Source: Streptomyces sp. Tu6071
GTDB lineage: Bacteria; Actinomycetota; Actinomycetes; Streptomycetales; Streptomycetaceae
Direction: 5' to 3'
Assembly (NCBI RefSeq): GCF_000213055.1
Contig: NZ_CM001165.1
Location: forward strand, 3,025,945-3,089,944
Length of the DNA: 64,000 nt
The notes under the pieces are model-generated. The model was given only the letters and a program-made list of their open reading frames with translations. It did not search any database and was not told the origin of the DNA. Shown piece by piece: positions 52,757 to 61,502 of this stretch (position 1 is its first letter; every line of letters starts with the position of its first letter). Both the position numbers and the translations under genes were made by a program.

Positions 52757-53809
52757 TCAGGTCGTGATGTCCTTCGTGCCCAGCCGCGCCCACGCCAGCG
52801 AGCCGAAGAGCGCCACGTAGACCGCCTGGAGGCCCAGGTTCTTCAGCACGTCGTCCCACAGGAGCGGATCGCGGACGAGGTCGGCGAAGGCGAGCCAGTG
52901 GTGCGAGAAGAAGTACGGCTGGAGCGCGGAGAGTTGCGGGATCACGTCGAGGATCTGGACGGTGATGACGAGCCCGACCGTCGTCGCCATCGCCGCGATG
53001 CCGCTGTTCGTCAGCGTCGAGACGAAGAGGCCGAGCGCGGCGACACCGAGCAGTGAGGCCGCGACGACGAGCGCGATGAGCAGCGCGCGTCCCACGCCCT
53101 CGCCGAAGCCGATGCGTGTGCCGGAGATCGTCGTGAGGTCCCCGACCGGGAAGAGCGCGAGCCCGGTGAGCAGAGCGGCGAGCGTCACGACACCGGTCGC
53201 CGCCGCGCAGAACACCGCGACGGCCCCGTACTTCGTCAGGAGGAGCCTCGTCCGTCCGGCGGGCGCGACGAGCAGGTACCGCAGCGTCCCCGCGCTCGCC
53301 TCGCCCGCGACCGCGTCGCCCGCGACGACCCCGACCGCCATCGGCAGGAAGACCGGGAGCGTCGCGGCGAGCGCGGTGAAGACGAGGAAGAGACCGTTGT
53401 TGGTGATCTGCGAGGCGAAGGCCGGTCCGCCACCGCCGTGCGCGTCCGCGCCGCCCCCGCCGCCCGTCTCGATGCGCACGGCGATCCCGATGAGCACGGG
53501 GATCGCGGCGAGCACCCCGAGCAGGGCGAGCGTGCGGCCCCGGCGAAAGGTCGTGCGCAGTTCGCTGGCGAGGAGCCCGGAGCCGGGCAGGCGGAAGGCA
53601 CGGGTACGGGGCGCGCCCGCAGCCTCGGCGCGCTCGGCGTCCCCACGCCCCGCGCCCGCCTCCGCCACCGCGGGCTCGGCGCGCCCGCGGCCCGCCTCCG
53701 CCCCGGCCCACTCGCCGTCCCCGCGGCCCGCCCCCGCCCCCGCCGCAGAGCTCTCGGCGTCCCCGCGGCCCGCCTCGGCTTCCGCCCCCGCGCGTTCAGC
53801 GTCCGCCAT
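52757..53809 (-). CDS. ABC-2 type transporter permease
   Basis: 350 residues with six hydrophobic helices (ALLGVLAAIPVLIGIAV, TLPVFLPMAVGVVAGDAVAG, ALLIALVVAASLLGVAALGL and others). The loop AGDAVAGEASAGTLRYLLVA is the ABC-2 signature. Residues 1-66 are an Ala/Gly/Glu repeat (AEAGAGRGDAE units), not part of the family. Overlaps the ATPase gene by 14 bp. Confidence 0.88.
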   Translation of the reverse strand: MADAERAGAEAEAGRGDAESSAAGAGAGRGDGEWAGAEAGRGRAEPAVAEAGAGRGDAERAEAAGAPRTRAFRLPGSGLLASELRTTFRRGRTLALLGVLAAIPVLIGIAVRIETGGGGGADAHGGGGPAFASQITNNGLFLVFTALAATLPVFLPMAVGVVAGDAVAGEASAGTLRYLLVAPAGRTRLLLTKYGAVAVFCAAATGVVTLAALLTGLALFPVGDLTTISGTRIGFGEGVGRALLIALVVAASLLGVAALGLFVSTLTNSGIAAMATTVGLVITVQILDVIPQLSALQPYFFSHHWLAFADLVRDPLLWDDVLKNLGLQAVYVALFGSLAWARLGTKDITT

Positions 53810-54818
53810 CGAAGCCCTCGCCCGTCAGTTCCACGAACCTCTCCTCCAAGGTGATCGCCTCGGTCCCGAAGGCCCGCACCCGCACCCCCGCACCGACCAG
53901 CGCCGCGTTGAGCGCGGCCGGGTCGAGTCCGGCGGGTGGCTCACCGCTGAGCCGGTCGGGCCCGTCCTGGCGTACGTCCGCGACGCCGTGCGTCGCGAGG
54001 ACCCTTGTCGCCTCCTCGGTGTCCCCCGTCGTCACCACCACGCGGGCCGCGCGGGCCGCGAGCAGTTCCGTGACGGGGCCCTGCGCGCGCAGGCGGCCCG
54101 CCGCCATGACCGCGACGTGGTCGCAGACCTGCTCGATCTCGTCGAGCAGGTGCGAGGAGAGGAAGACCGTCGTGCCCTCGGCGGCGAGCGCGCGGACGAG
54201 GGCGCGGATCTCGCGCATGCCCTGCGGGTCCAGGCCGTTGGTCGGCTCGTCGAGGACGAGGAGGCGGCGGGGGCGGAGCAGCGCGGCGGCGAGGCCGAGG
54301 CGCTGCTTCATGCCGAGCGAGTACGTGCGGGCCCTGCGGTGCGCGGCGGGGGCGAGCCCGACGCGGTCCAGGGCCTCGGAGACGCGGCGTTCCCGGTCGG
54401 CGCGGGACGCGGTGGGGTCGGCGGCGTCGAGACGGCGCAGGTTGTCGCGGCCCGAGAGGAAGCCGTAGAGCGCGGGGCCCTCGATGAGCGCGCCGACGTG
54501 CGGCAGCACGCGCCGCCCCGCGCCCGGCATCTCGCCGCCGAGGACGCGCGCGCGGCCCGCGCTCGGTGTGACGAGCCCGAGCAGCATGCGGATCGTCGTC
54601 GTCTTGCCCGAGCCGTTGGGGCCGAGGAAGCCGAACACGCTGCCCTCGGGCACGCGCAGGTCGAGCCCGTCGACGGCGAGCCGGTCGCCCGGGTACCGCT
54701 TCGTCAGGCCCTCGGTCTCGATGACGAGAGGGGCGAGGGGGGCGCGGGGGACGCCCGGGGCCGGGGCCGCCGTCGTGGTGACGGCGGCCTTCCCCGCTTC
54801 CGCCGGTCGTGCGCTCAC
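53796..54818 (-). CDS. ABC transporter ATP-binding protein
   Basis: 340 residues. Walker A GPNGSGKTTTIRMLL, Q-loop region HVGALIEGPALYGFLSGRDN, signature YSLGMKQRLGLAAALL, Walker B RRLLVLDEPTNGLDPQG and H-loop TTVFLSSHLLDEIEQVCD. A BcrA/NatA-like exporter ATPase with an accessory C-terminal domain. The start is GTG 54816-54818, overlapping the stop of the LolA-like gene as GTGA. It forms a three-gene operon with that gene and the permease. Confidence 0.94.
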   Translation of the reverse strand: MSARPAEAGKAAVTTTAAPAPGVPRAPLAPLVIETEGLTKRYPGDRLAVDGLDLRVPEGSVFGFLGPNGSGKTTTIRMLLGLVTPSAGRARVLGGEMPGAGRRVLPHVGALIEGPALYGFLSGRDNLRRLDAADPTASRADRERRVSEALDRVGLAPAAHRRARTYSLGMKQRLGLAAALLRPRRLLVLDEPTNGLDPQGMREIRALVRALAAEGTTVFLSSHLLDEIEQVCDHVAVMAAGRLRAQGPVTELLAARAARVVVTTGDTEEATRVLATHGVADVRQDGPDRLSGEPPAGLDPAALNAALVGAGVRVRAFGTEAITLEERFVELTGEGFDGGR

Positions 54819-56023
54819 TTCCGTGACTCGGCCGCCTTCACGAGCGTGTCCTTCGTCACCGCGCCCGCGTAGACGTGGCCGTCGTCCGTGAGGAGGACAT
54901 TGACGAGGCGCGTGGAGAAGAGGCGGCCGGTGCCGAAGGAGCCCTTGACCTCCTTGGCGAGGCTGTCGACGAGCTGCCCGGCCTGGCCGCCGCCCGCCTT
55001 CTGCGAGGCGAACCCGCCGGCTCCGGCGGGCAGGTCCAGGCGCGCGACCGTGGTCCAGCCCTCGCCGTACGTACGGGAGCCGCCGAGCAGGTCCTTGAGC
55101 GCCCCCGCGTCGGGCCCGGCCGCGCGGTCGGCGGGCGCCTCCTTCTTCGGCTCGGTGACCTCGGTGCCCTTCGGCGGCGTGAACGAGAAGGTCTTCGCCG
55201 CCGGGGCGGTGAAGCTGACCTTCGTGAACCCGGCCTCGACGACCGGCTTGCCGCCGTCGCGCGCGGTGAGCGCGGCCCGCAGCGGGGTGCCCGTCCGCGC
55301 GTCGACGAGGATGCGCACCGCCTTGACGGTCGAGCCGGACTGCTTCGGCTCGATGACGAGCTGGTAGGCGTCCCGGCCCGCGACGCGCGCGGTGCCGTCC
55401 ACGCGGACCGTCGTGTGCGCGTCGACCGCCTCGAGTGCCCGGTCGGCCAGCTCCTGGGGGGTGAGCGCGGTGTACGGGGACCGCTCCGCGTGCTCGCTCA
55501 CGGGGACGTCCAGGCGGACGGCCTTGTCGCTCGCGCTGTCGTAGGCCCAGGCGCGCGCGCCGTCGCGGATGACGCTGTACTCGGCCGCGTCCTCCAGGAT
55601 CGAGAGGCGCTGGCGCTCGGGGCCGTCGGCGGCGAGGCGCAGCGTGTGCGTGCCGCTCGCCAGCTCGGTCAGCCTGGACTGCGGGTCGGCGTCGCCGCCG
55701 CCGCTCCGGGCGGGCCCGCCGAGGCCGCCGAAGGCCCCGCTGTCGAGGCCGGGGAGGCCCAGGTCCGTGCTCACGCGCACCGTGCCGGAGAAGTGCTCCT
55801 CGTGGGCGCCCGCGAGCTTCGCCACGAGCTGGTGCGCTGTCAGCTCGGGCAGGTCGGGGTCGCCGCTGTCCGCGAGGGCCGGGACGAGGCCCACCGTGAG
55901 CGCGGTCACGCCCACGACCGCCGCCGGGACCGCGTACCGGGCCGCCTTGCGGCGTGCCGCCCGGTACGGGGTGTCCTCCGGGCGGTTGCTCTCGCGCTGA
56001 CCGTCTTCGGGCTGTGCCGTCAT
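54815..56023 (-). CDS. Exported LolA/RseB-like domain protein
   Basis: 402 residues. One N-terminal membrane anchor (YAVPAAVVGVTALTVGLVPA), then an extracytoplasmic beta-rich LolA/DUF2092-like domain: LTAHQLVAKLAGAHEEHFSG, GTHTLRLAADGPERQR, GRDAYQLVIEPKQSGSTVKA. ATG 56021-56023 is preferred because GGAGGT lies 7 bp upstream; ATG 56042 is in frame too. First gene of the ABC operon, so it may capture lipid or peptide cargo or sense envelope stress. Confidence 0.82.
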   Translation of the reverse strand: MTAQPEDGQRESNRPEDTPYRAARRKAARYAVPAAVVGVTALTVGLVPALADSGDPDLPELTAHQLVAKLAGAHEEHFSGTVRVSTDLGLPGLDSGAFGGLGGPARSGGGDADPQSRLTELASGTHTLRLAADGPERQRLSILEDAAEYSVIRDGARAWAYDSASDKAVRLDVPVSEHAERSPYTALTPQELADRALEAVDAHTTVRVDGTARVAGRDAYQLVIEPKQSGSTVKAVRILVDARTGTPLRAALTARDGGKPVVEAGFTKVSFTAPAAKTFSFTPPKGTEVTEPKKEAPADRAAGPDAGALKDLLGGSRTYGEGWTTVARLDLPAGAGGFASQKAGGGQAGQLVDSLAKEVKGSFGTGRLFSTRLVNVLLTDDGHVYAGAVTKDTLVKAAESRK

Positions 56024-56176
56024 CCGTGCCACCTCCGTCGCCATTCTCCCCCGCGGACTCCCCGCCGGTCACTGTCCATCTGACCAGAACGGGGGCGACA
56101 AAGCGTCAGCCTTGGGGGCCAACGTGACGTACCCCTGTGGGATGACGGTCTCAGGGATGTCCCGTACGACGTGGGG

Positions 56177-56302
56177 TGGACCCGGCGGGCTCGGCCCACC
56201 CGGCAGGCACGACCCACCCAGCGGGAACGACCCACCCGGCGGGCACAGCCCACCCAGCGGGCGCAGCCCACTCGGCAGGCACAGCCCGTCCGGTGGCCTC
56301 AG
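56177..56302. repeat. 18-bp minisatellite at the 3' end of the polyprenyl synthase gene
   Basis: Seven 18-bp units (56177, 56195, 56213, 56231, 56249, 56267, 56285) of the form CCCACCCGGCGGGCACAG. The array touches the stop codon (56299-56301), and the last codons of the gene (CCACCCGGTGG on the plus strand) are themselves a unit. Confidence 0.88.
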
Positions 56303-57309
56303 CCCACCCGGTGGACGACCGCGTCGCAGAGGTCGGCCAGCGAGGTGCGGGCCGGGGTGTCGGGGAGGGCCTGGAGGGTGGCGCGGGCGTCGTGGGCGTA
56401 GCGCGCCGCGTCCTCGCTGGCCTGGGCGAGCGCGGGGTGGGCGCGCATGAGGGCCACCGCCTCCGCGAGCCGCGCGTCGTCCGTGAGGTCGCCGCGCAGG
56501 AGCGTGTCGAGAGCGACGTCCTCCGCGAGGCCCTGCCGCGCGATCCGCTCCCGCAGCCGCAGCACGGGCAGCGTCGCGATGCCCTCGCGCAGGTCGGTGC
56601 CGGGCGTCTTGCCGGACTCGTGGCTGTCCGAGGCGATGTCGAGCACGTCGTCGGCGAGCTGGAAGGCGACGCCGAGCCGCTCCCCGTACTGCGCGAGGAC
56701 CTCCACGACCTCGTCGCCCGCGCCGGACATCATCGCGCCGTACCGCGTCGCGACGGCGACGAGCGAGCCGGTCTTGCCGCTGAGCACGTCGAGGTAGTGG
56801 TCGACCGGGTCGCGGCCGTCCCTGGGCCCGGCGGTCTCCAGGATCTGGCCCGTGACGAGCCGCTCGAACGCCTCGGCCTGGATGCGTACCGCCTCGGGGC
56901 CGAGACCCGCGAGGATCTGCGAGGCGCGCGAGAAGAGGAAGTCGCCCGTGAGGACGGCGACGGAGTTGTCCCAGCGCGCGTTGGCGCTGTCGACGCCGCG
57001 CCGCACGGTCGCCTCGTCCATCACGTCGTCGTGGTACAGGGTCGCGAGGTGGGTCAGCTCCACGACGACCGCCGAGGGGACGATGCCCGGGGCCTCCGGG
57101 TCGCCGAACTGGGCCGCGAGCATCACCAGGAGCGGCCGGAACCGCTTGCCCCCGGCGAGGACGAGGTGCTGGGCCGCCTCGGTGATGAAGGGCACCCCGC
57201 TCTTGGTCGCGTCCAGCAAGCCTTCCTCGACAGCCGTCAACCCGGCCTGGACATCGGCTTCGAGAGCCTGGTCCCGCACGCTCAGCCCAAATGGCCCGAC
57301 GACGGTCAC
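56299..57309 (-). CDS. Polyprenyl diphosphate synthase (probably menaquinone side chain)
   Basis: 336 residues. First aspartate-rich motif HDDVMDEATVRRG (D94, D95, D98), second FQLADDVLDIASDS (D220, D221, D224), and GGKRFRPLLVMLAAQFG for isopentenyl diphosphate binding. Such trans-prenyl synthases elongate to C35-C50; chain length cannot be read with certainty. The start is GTG 57307-57309 with GGAGAA upstream. In actinobacteria its usual role is the menaquinone tail, fitting the nearby nuo clusters. Confidence 0.93.
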   Translation of the reverse strand: MTVVGPFGLSVRDQALEADVQAGLTAVEEGLLDATKSGVPFITEAAQHLVLAGGKRFRPLLVMLAAQFGDPEAPGIVPSAVVVELTHLATLYHDDVMDEATVRRGVDSANARWDNSVAVLTGDFLFSRASQILAGLGPEAVRIQAEAFERLVTGQILETAGPRDGRDPVDHYLDVLSGKTGSLVAVATRYGAMMSGAGDEVVEVLAQYGERLGVAFQLADDVLDIASDSHESGKTPGTDLREGIATLPVLRLRERIARQGLAEDVALDTLLRGDLTDDARLAEAVALMRAHPALAQASEDAARYAHDARATLQALPDTPARTSLADLCDAVVHRVG

Positions 57310-57626
57310 GAAGGGTTCTCCTGTCTGCTGACGATCACACGGTGTGTCGATGTGTCGCTGCTGCCTCTCAAGGCAGCGTATCCGGTCCCCTTTCGATCAC
57401 GGAGAGCGCCTGCCCGACCAGCGCAGGCGGTATGCGACCGACACCGGTATGTTCGTGATCAACTCATATGAGCTGAAAGCGTTCCGTACCCGCGCGGACC
57501 CGCGCGGATCGCCCGGACCCGCGCGCGGTGACAGCTCTCGACCCTATCCGCCCGGGGCCTCTCCCCTCCGTACCCCCGTACGGGTCCTCCACCCCCGTCC
57601 GCGCGGGCCCGGCGCGCCCGCCCGCG
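57310..57626. other. Promoter region of the polyprenyl synthase
   Basis: 317 bp without a gene. Relatively AT-rich in the middle, with the palindrome CTCATATGAG near 57466 next to TTGATCACGAACATACC on the minus strand, a possible promoter reading towards the synthase. A small hairpin (TGCCTCTCAAGGCA) stands at about 57361. Confidence 0.45.
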
Positions 57627-58439
57627 TCACGACCCGTACAGGCGCTCAAGGACCACGGCGACCCCGTCCTCCGTATTGGCGCACGTCACCTCGTCGGCGA
57701 CCGCGAGCAGCTCCGCGTGCGCGTTCGCCATCGCGACGCCGTGGCCCGCCCAGCCGAACATGGGGATGTCGTTCGGCATGTCGCCGAAGGCGATCGTGTC
57801 GGCGCCCGTGCGCCCCAGCAGCTCGGCGGCCCGCTCCAGCCCGTACGCCTTCGAGAGCCCGCGCGGCTGGAGCTCGACGGCTCCCGGGCCCGCCATCACG
57901 ACGTTCACGAGGTCCCCGACGACCGCCCGCGCCACCTCCGCGAGCGCGTCCTCGGTGCGCCCCGGCGCCATCAGGAGCACCTTGCAGATCGGCCGCGACC
58001 ACAACTCGGCGCGCCGCCGCACCCGTACGGAGGGCAGCGTCGGCGGCGGGGTGACGAAACCGGGCTCCATGAGCATGAGGCCGTCGCTGCCGTCCTGGTT
58101 GACGCCCGCGTACACCTGCCCGAGTTCCGCCTCGATCTTGCCGAGCGCCGTCTCGGCCAGCTCGCGCTCCATGCGTACGGAGTGCACGAGGCGCCCCGAG
58201 TCCGCGTCGTAGACCTGCGCGCCCTGGGCGCACACGGCGAGCCCCCGGTAGCCGATCGCGCGCAGGAGGGTGCGGGTCTGGGGGGCGGGGCGGCCCGTCA
58301 CGACGATGTGCCGCGCGCCCGCGCGCCCGGCCCGCGCGAGCGCGGCTCTCGTGCGCACGGTGACCGTGTCCCGCTGGTCCCGCAGGAGGGTGCCGTCCAG
58401 ATCGGTGGCGACGAGGGAGTACGGGGACGCTGCGGCCAT
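57627..58439 (-). CDS. Cof-type HAD phosphatase
   Basis: 270 residues. Motif I is LVATDLDGTLLRDQRDTVT, motif II is HIVVTGRPAPQTRTLL, the Cof end motifs are GLSKAYGLERAAELLG and IAFGDMPNDIPMFGWAGHGV with AMANAHAELLAVADEVT. Cytosolic type IIB HAD phosphatase, usually acting on sugar phosphates or flavin/PLP phosphates. ATG 58437-58439. It lies upstream of the polyprenyl synthase on the same strand. Confidence 0.93.
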   Translation of the reverse strand: MAAASPYSLVATDLDGTLLRDQRDTVTVRTRAALARAGRAGARHIVVTGRPAPQTRTLLRAIGYRGLAVCAQGAQVYDADSGRLVHSVRMERELAETALGKIEAELGQVYAGVNQDGSDGLMLMEPGFVTPPPTLPSVRVRRRAELWSRPICKVLLMAPGRTEDALAEVARAVVGDLVNVVMAGPGAVELQPRGLSKAYGLERAAELLGRTGADTIAFGDMPNDIPMFGWAGHGVAMANAHAELLAVADEVTCANTEDGVAVVLERLYGS

Positions 58440-59023
58440 GCGGCAAAGGATAAGGAGGGGAGGGGGGTGACGGGAGGGGCGTGCCGAATGTGACGGGGGC
58501 ATGGGCCCGGCGTCCCAGGCCCGCGGCGGCCTCGCGGGGCTCCCGCCCGGACGGGCCGGATGCGGCCGCTCGGCGGGGCGCGGCGCGCGGGTGTGCGGGC
58601 GGCGGCGGGGACGCGTACAGGGCGCCCGGACGAAAGGCGTGACGGGGCCGTACGAGGCCGCCGCGCGGAGCCCGGTGGAGTACGGGCCGGGGATACGGCC
58701 AGGGGGCGGGGAGCGGGGCCGGGCGGCGGCGCGGGGGCGGCGCGGCTCGTGCCGGGCGGCGCGCGCCGCCCCGTGCGGAGGCGGCCGGGCGCTCCGCCGT
58801 CGACGCCGCCCGCCCGTCGCCGCGCGTACGTGACGGGGCCGGGTCTCCTCCGTACGGTCCTCCGGCACGCTCATCCTCGCGACGCGTTCTTCGCCCTTCC
58901 GGGTGACGGCCGCAAGGGCCCGTACCTCCCGGGTCGTCACCCTTCCTCGCGGCGCTCGCGCGGCCGGAGAACGCCGCGCGAGCGCGAGGACCGGCGCATG
59001 CCGAAGGGGCGTGCCCCGGCGGG
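58440..59023. other. Long GC-rich gap between Cof phosphatase and WYL regulator
   Basis: 584 bp. Frames are open on both strands only because of the extreme GC content; none has a ribosome binding site or a plausible protein. GGGTGACG (58901-58908) and CGTCACCC (58935-58942) form a hairpin about 80 bp after the WYL stop, a possible terminator. Otherwise I see nothing. Confidence 0.5.
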
Positions 59024-59971
59024 CTACGCCACCTCGACCGCCCTCGCGAAGCGCTCGGCGAGGGCCGCGACCTCCGCGCGCAGCTCCTCGCCGCCCTCGA
59101 CCCGGAAGCCGAACGGCACCCGGGCGAGCCATTCGCCCGCGTACATGGCGGGGTTGCGCGTGCTGCCGACGAGGACGCAGGAGGCGTCGTCGAGCGCTTC
59201 GAGCCGGCCCATGTGCGGCCGGAGCCAGGGCGCGACGTCGGCGAGCGGCGCGTGGAAGACGACGCGTGTGCCGAACTCCCAGCCCAGGCCGAGGTGTTCC
59301 TCCAGAGCGGCGACCGGGTCGAGGTCCGGGGGCGGGGTGAAGCGCCGGTCCAGCGCGCGAACGGCGCGGATGCGGTCGACGCGGTACGTCCGGACGGCGG
59401 CGGCCCGGTGCGAGTGGCACAGGAGGTACCAGCGGCCCTGGCGGACGACGAGCGCCCAGGGATCGACCTCGGCCTCGGCGTCGTCGCGGTAGCCGAGCGC
59501 GACCCGGCGGCGGGCCGCGACGGCCCCGGCGAGCTCGGCGGTCAGGACGGGATCGGGACGGGTCACGTACGGGTCCGGCGCGGCCGCCGCGTACGCGCCG
59601 AGCAGCGCGGCCTGCCGCCCCACCTCCGCCGGGAGCGCCCGCACGACCTTCCCGAGCGCCGTCCCGACCAGCTCGGGCCGCCCGCCGAGCACCGCCATCA
59701 CGAGCCCGAGCGCCTCCTCCTGCGTGAACCGCACGGGCGGGAGCCGCGCCCCCCGTCCCAGCCGGTACCCGCCCCCCGGCCCCGGCACGGACTCCACGGG
59801 CACCCCCGCCTCGCGCAGCATCCCCACGTACCGGCGCACGGCCCGCTCCGTCACCCCGAGCCGCCCCGCCAGCTCCCCCGCCCCGAGACCGGGCCGCTCC
59901 CACAGCAGGTCGAGCGTGCGGAGGGCGCGGGCGGTGGGGGTGAGGTCGGGAGAGGGCGGGCCGGGGAGCAT
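59024..59971 (-). CDS. WYL-domain transcriptional regulator (YafY type)
   Basis: 315 residues. N-terminal HTH: RALRTLDLLWERPGLGAGEL, AGRLGVTERAVRRYVGMLRE, then VESVPGPGGGYRLGRGARLP. The WYL domain lies around residues 165-240 (VVRQGRWYLLCHSHRAAAVR with TYRVDRIRAVRAL). Such proteins often sense nucleic acid or nucleotide ligands. ATG 59969-59971 is chosen by similarity; no Shine-Dalgarno is visible. Divergent from the SMI1-like gene by 80 bp. Confidence 0.9.
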   Translation of the reverse strand: MLPGPPSPDLTPTARALRTLDLLWERPGLGAGELAGRLGVTERAVRRYVGMLREAGVPVESVPGPGGGYRLGRGARLPPVRFTQEEALGLVMAVLGGRPELVGTALGKVVRALPAEVGRQAALLGAYAAAAPDPYVTRPDPVLTAELAGAVAARRRVALGYRDDAEAEVDPWALVVRQGRWYLLCHSHRAAAVRTYRVDRIRAVRALDRRFTPPPDLDPVAALEEHLGLGWEFGTRVVFHAPLADVAPWLRPHMGRLEALDDASCVLVGSTRNPAMYAGEWLARVPFGFRVEGGEELRAEVAALAERFARAVEVA

Positions 59972-60051
59972 GGGAGGAGAGTAGGGGAGGCGCGGCCCCA
60001 GGGTCGCCCGGACGGGCGGTCCGCGAAAGGACGCCGGGGAGGGGATACGTG

Positions 60052-60471
60052 ATGCGGGAGCGCGACACGCGGAGTGCGGAGGCACCGGCGGACAACTCGC
60101 GGACAGGGGCGGAGGTCCCAACGGCTGCGGGAGCTGCGGCGGACAACTCGTCGGCGGGGGCCGGGCTTTCGGCGGCACTGGCGGTGGTCGGGGGTGAGCG
60201 GGACGGCCTGCTCGCGGACACCGGTGTCCACCTGTACGCGTCGCGGGACATCCCGGAACGCAACGCCACCTACGAAGTCGCCCGCTACGCGCCGGGGTTC
60301 CTCCTCGTCGGCGACGACAGCGGCGGTCTCGGCTTCCTCGTCCGGGCCGACGACCCGGCGTCTCCCGTCTTCTCCTCGGACCTGGGCGACCTGGACCCGG
60401 CGGGCTTCCTCCCCGTGGCCGCGGACCTGTCGTCATGGGCCGGGGCCCTCGACTCGGCGCGGACGGAGTGA
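60052..60471 (+). CDS. SMI1/KNR4-like protein
   Basis: 139 residues. A low-complexity start (about 1-40), then LLADTGVHLYASRDIPERNA, TYEVARYAPGFLLVGDDSGG and LGFLVRADD, where the PGFLLVGDDSGG stretch is the SMI1/KNR4 core. This superfamily is rich in immunity proteins against contact-dependent toxins, but no toxin gene is visible here. ATG 60052 is taken because GGGAGGGG lies 7 bp upstream; GTG 60049 is adjacent. Confidence 0.75.
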   Translation: MRERDTRSAEAPADNSRTGAEVPTAAGAAADNSSAGAGLSAALAVVGGERDGLLADTGVHLYASRDIPERNATYEVARYAPGFLLVGDDSGGLGFLVRADDPASPVFSSDLGDLDPAGFLPVAADLSSWAGALDSARTE

Positions 60472-60610
60472 GCGACCAGAACCGGGGGCCGGGCGACGGG
60501 GGGCGGAAGGTGTGCGGACCGTCCCGGAAACGCGGCGCCGAATCGTCCGGATCTCCTTCTACGGTGGGGCTGTCGGCCGCTCGGACCGGCGGCTCGGAAG
60601 GGGAATGGGC

Positions 60611-61309
60611 ATGGACGTGGTGCTTGTCGGTGGGCTGTGGCTCGACGGTTCGGCGTGGGAGCGGGTGGTGCCCGAGCTGGCGGCGCTCGGGCACCGGCCG
60701 GTGCCCGTGACGTTGCCGGGGCAGGGGGACGGCAACGGCGCGGCCACGCTCGACGACCAGCTCGACGCCGTACTCGCCGCCGTGGACGCGGCGCCGGGGA
60801 AGGTCCTCGTCGTGGGGCACTCCGCCGCCTGCGGGCTGGCCTGGCTCGCGGCCGACCGGCGGCCCGAACGGGTCGCGAAACTCGCGCTGATCGGCGGGAT
60901 GCCGGCCGCGGACGGAAAGCCGTACGCGGACTTCTTCGAGGTACGGGACGGAGCGATGCCCTTTCCCGGCTGGGAGCCCTTCGCCGGGCCGGAGTCCGAC
61001 GACCTCGGCGAGGAAGGCCGCCGCGCCTTCGCCGCCGCGGCGGTCCCCGTCCCCGAGGGCGTCGCCCGCGGCACGATCCGCCTCACCGACGCCCGCCGCT
61101 ACGACGTCCCCGTACTCGTGGTGTGCCCCGAGTTCTCCCCGGAGCAGGCCCGCGAGTGGATCGCGGGAGGCGCCATCCCCGAACTCCCCCTCGCCAAACA
61201 CCTCGACTACGCCGACATCGACTCGGGCCACTGGCCCATGCTCACCGCGCCGACCCCCCTGGCCCACATCCTGGCGGAAGCGGCGGACACCGCGGACACG
61301 GCGGCCTGA
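60611..61309 (+). CDS. Alpha/beta hydrolase
   Basis: 232 residues. VVLVGGLWLDGSAWERVVPE (oxyanion region), HRPVPVTLPGQGDGNGAATL, nucleophile elbow VLVVGHSAACGLAWLAADR, acid in VPVLVVCPEFSPEQ and catalytic His in DIDSGHWPMLTAPTPLAHIL. Esterase or lactonase-like, substrate unknown. ATG 60611 is preferred over 60605 for spacing from GGAAGGGG. Confidence 0.9.
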   Translation: MDVVLVGGLWLDGSAWERVVPELAALGHRPVPVTLPGQGDGNGAATLDDQLDAVLAAVDAAPGKVLVVGHSAACGLAWLAADRRPERVAKLALIGGMPAADGKPYADFFEVRDGAMPFPGWEPFAGPESDDLGEEGRRAFAAAAVPVPEGVARGTIRLTDARRYDVPVLVVCPEFSPEQAREWIAGGAIPELPLAKHLDYADIDSGHWPMLTAPTPLAHILAEAADTADTAA

Positions 61310-61427
61310 CGGGGGCGAGGGCGGGCGCAGGCGCCTGCCCTCGGACCAGGCTGCGGGCTGCCGGACGCGCCGGAGGGCTGCCGGACGGGCAGCCGGGGCG
61401 CGAGGCCGGGGCCATCAAGGGGACAGG

Positions 61428-61460
61428 CGGGCGGGACCGGACGGGGGTAGGTCCCGCCCG
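61428..61460. terminator. Hairpin between the hydrolase and recQ
   Basis: CGGGCGGGACC (61428-61438) with GGTCCCGCCCG (61450-61460), 11-bp perfect stem and 11-nt loop, between convergent genes. Confidence 0.8.
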
Positions 61461-61502
61461 TCTCCCCGTCCCCCCGCCCCGATTACCGCTGCCGGACGCC
61501 CC

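Noticed and set aside
58501..59492. Plus-strand Arg/Gly-rich frames in the gap after the Cof gene
   Set aside because: Composition and overlap with the WYL gene show them to be GC artefacts.
57627..60269. An 880-codon open frame on the minus strand across the Cof gene, the gap and further upstream
   Set aside because: Only the first-named 270 codons resemble a protein family; the remainder is antisense or out of frame to the WYL and SMI1-like genes and owes its openness to GC content.
59024..61267. A minus-strand frame extending the WYL regulator upstream to 747 residues
   Set aside because: The extension lies antisense to the SMI1-like and hydrolase genes and reads as low-complexity Pro/Arg sequence; the WYL family starts near 59971.
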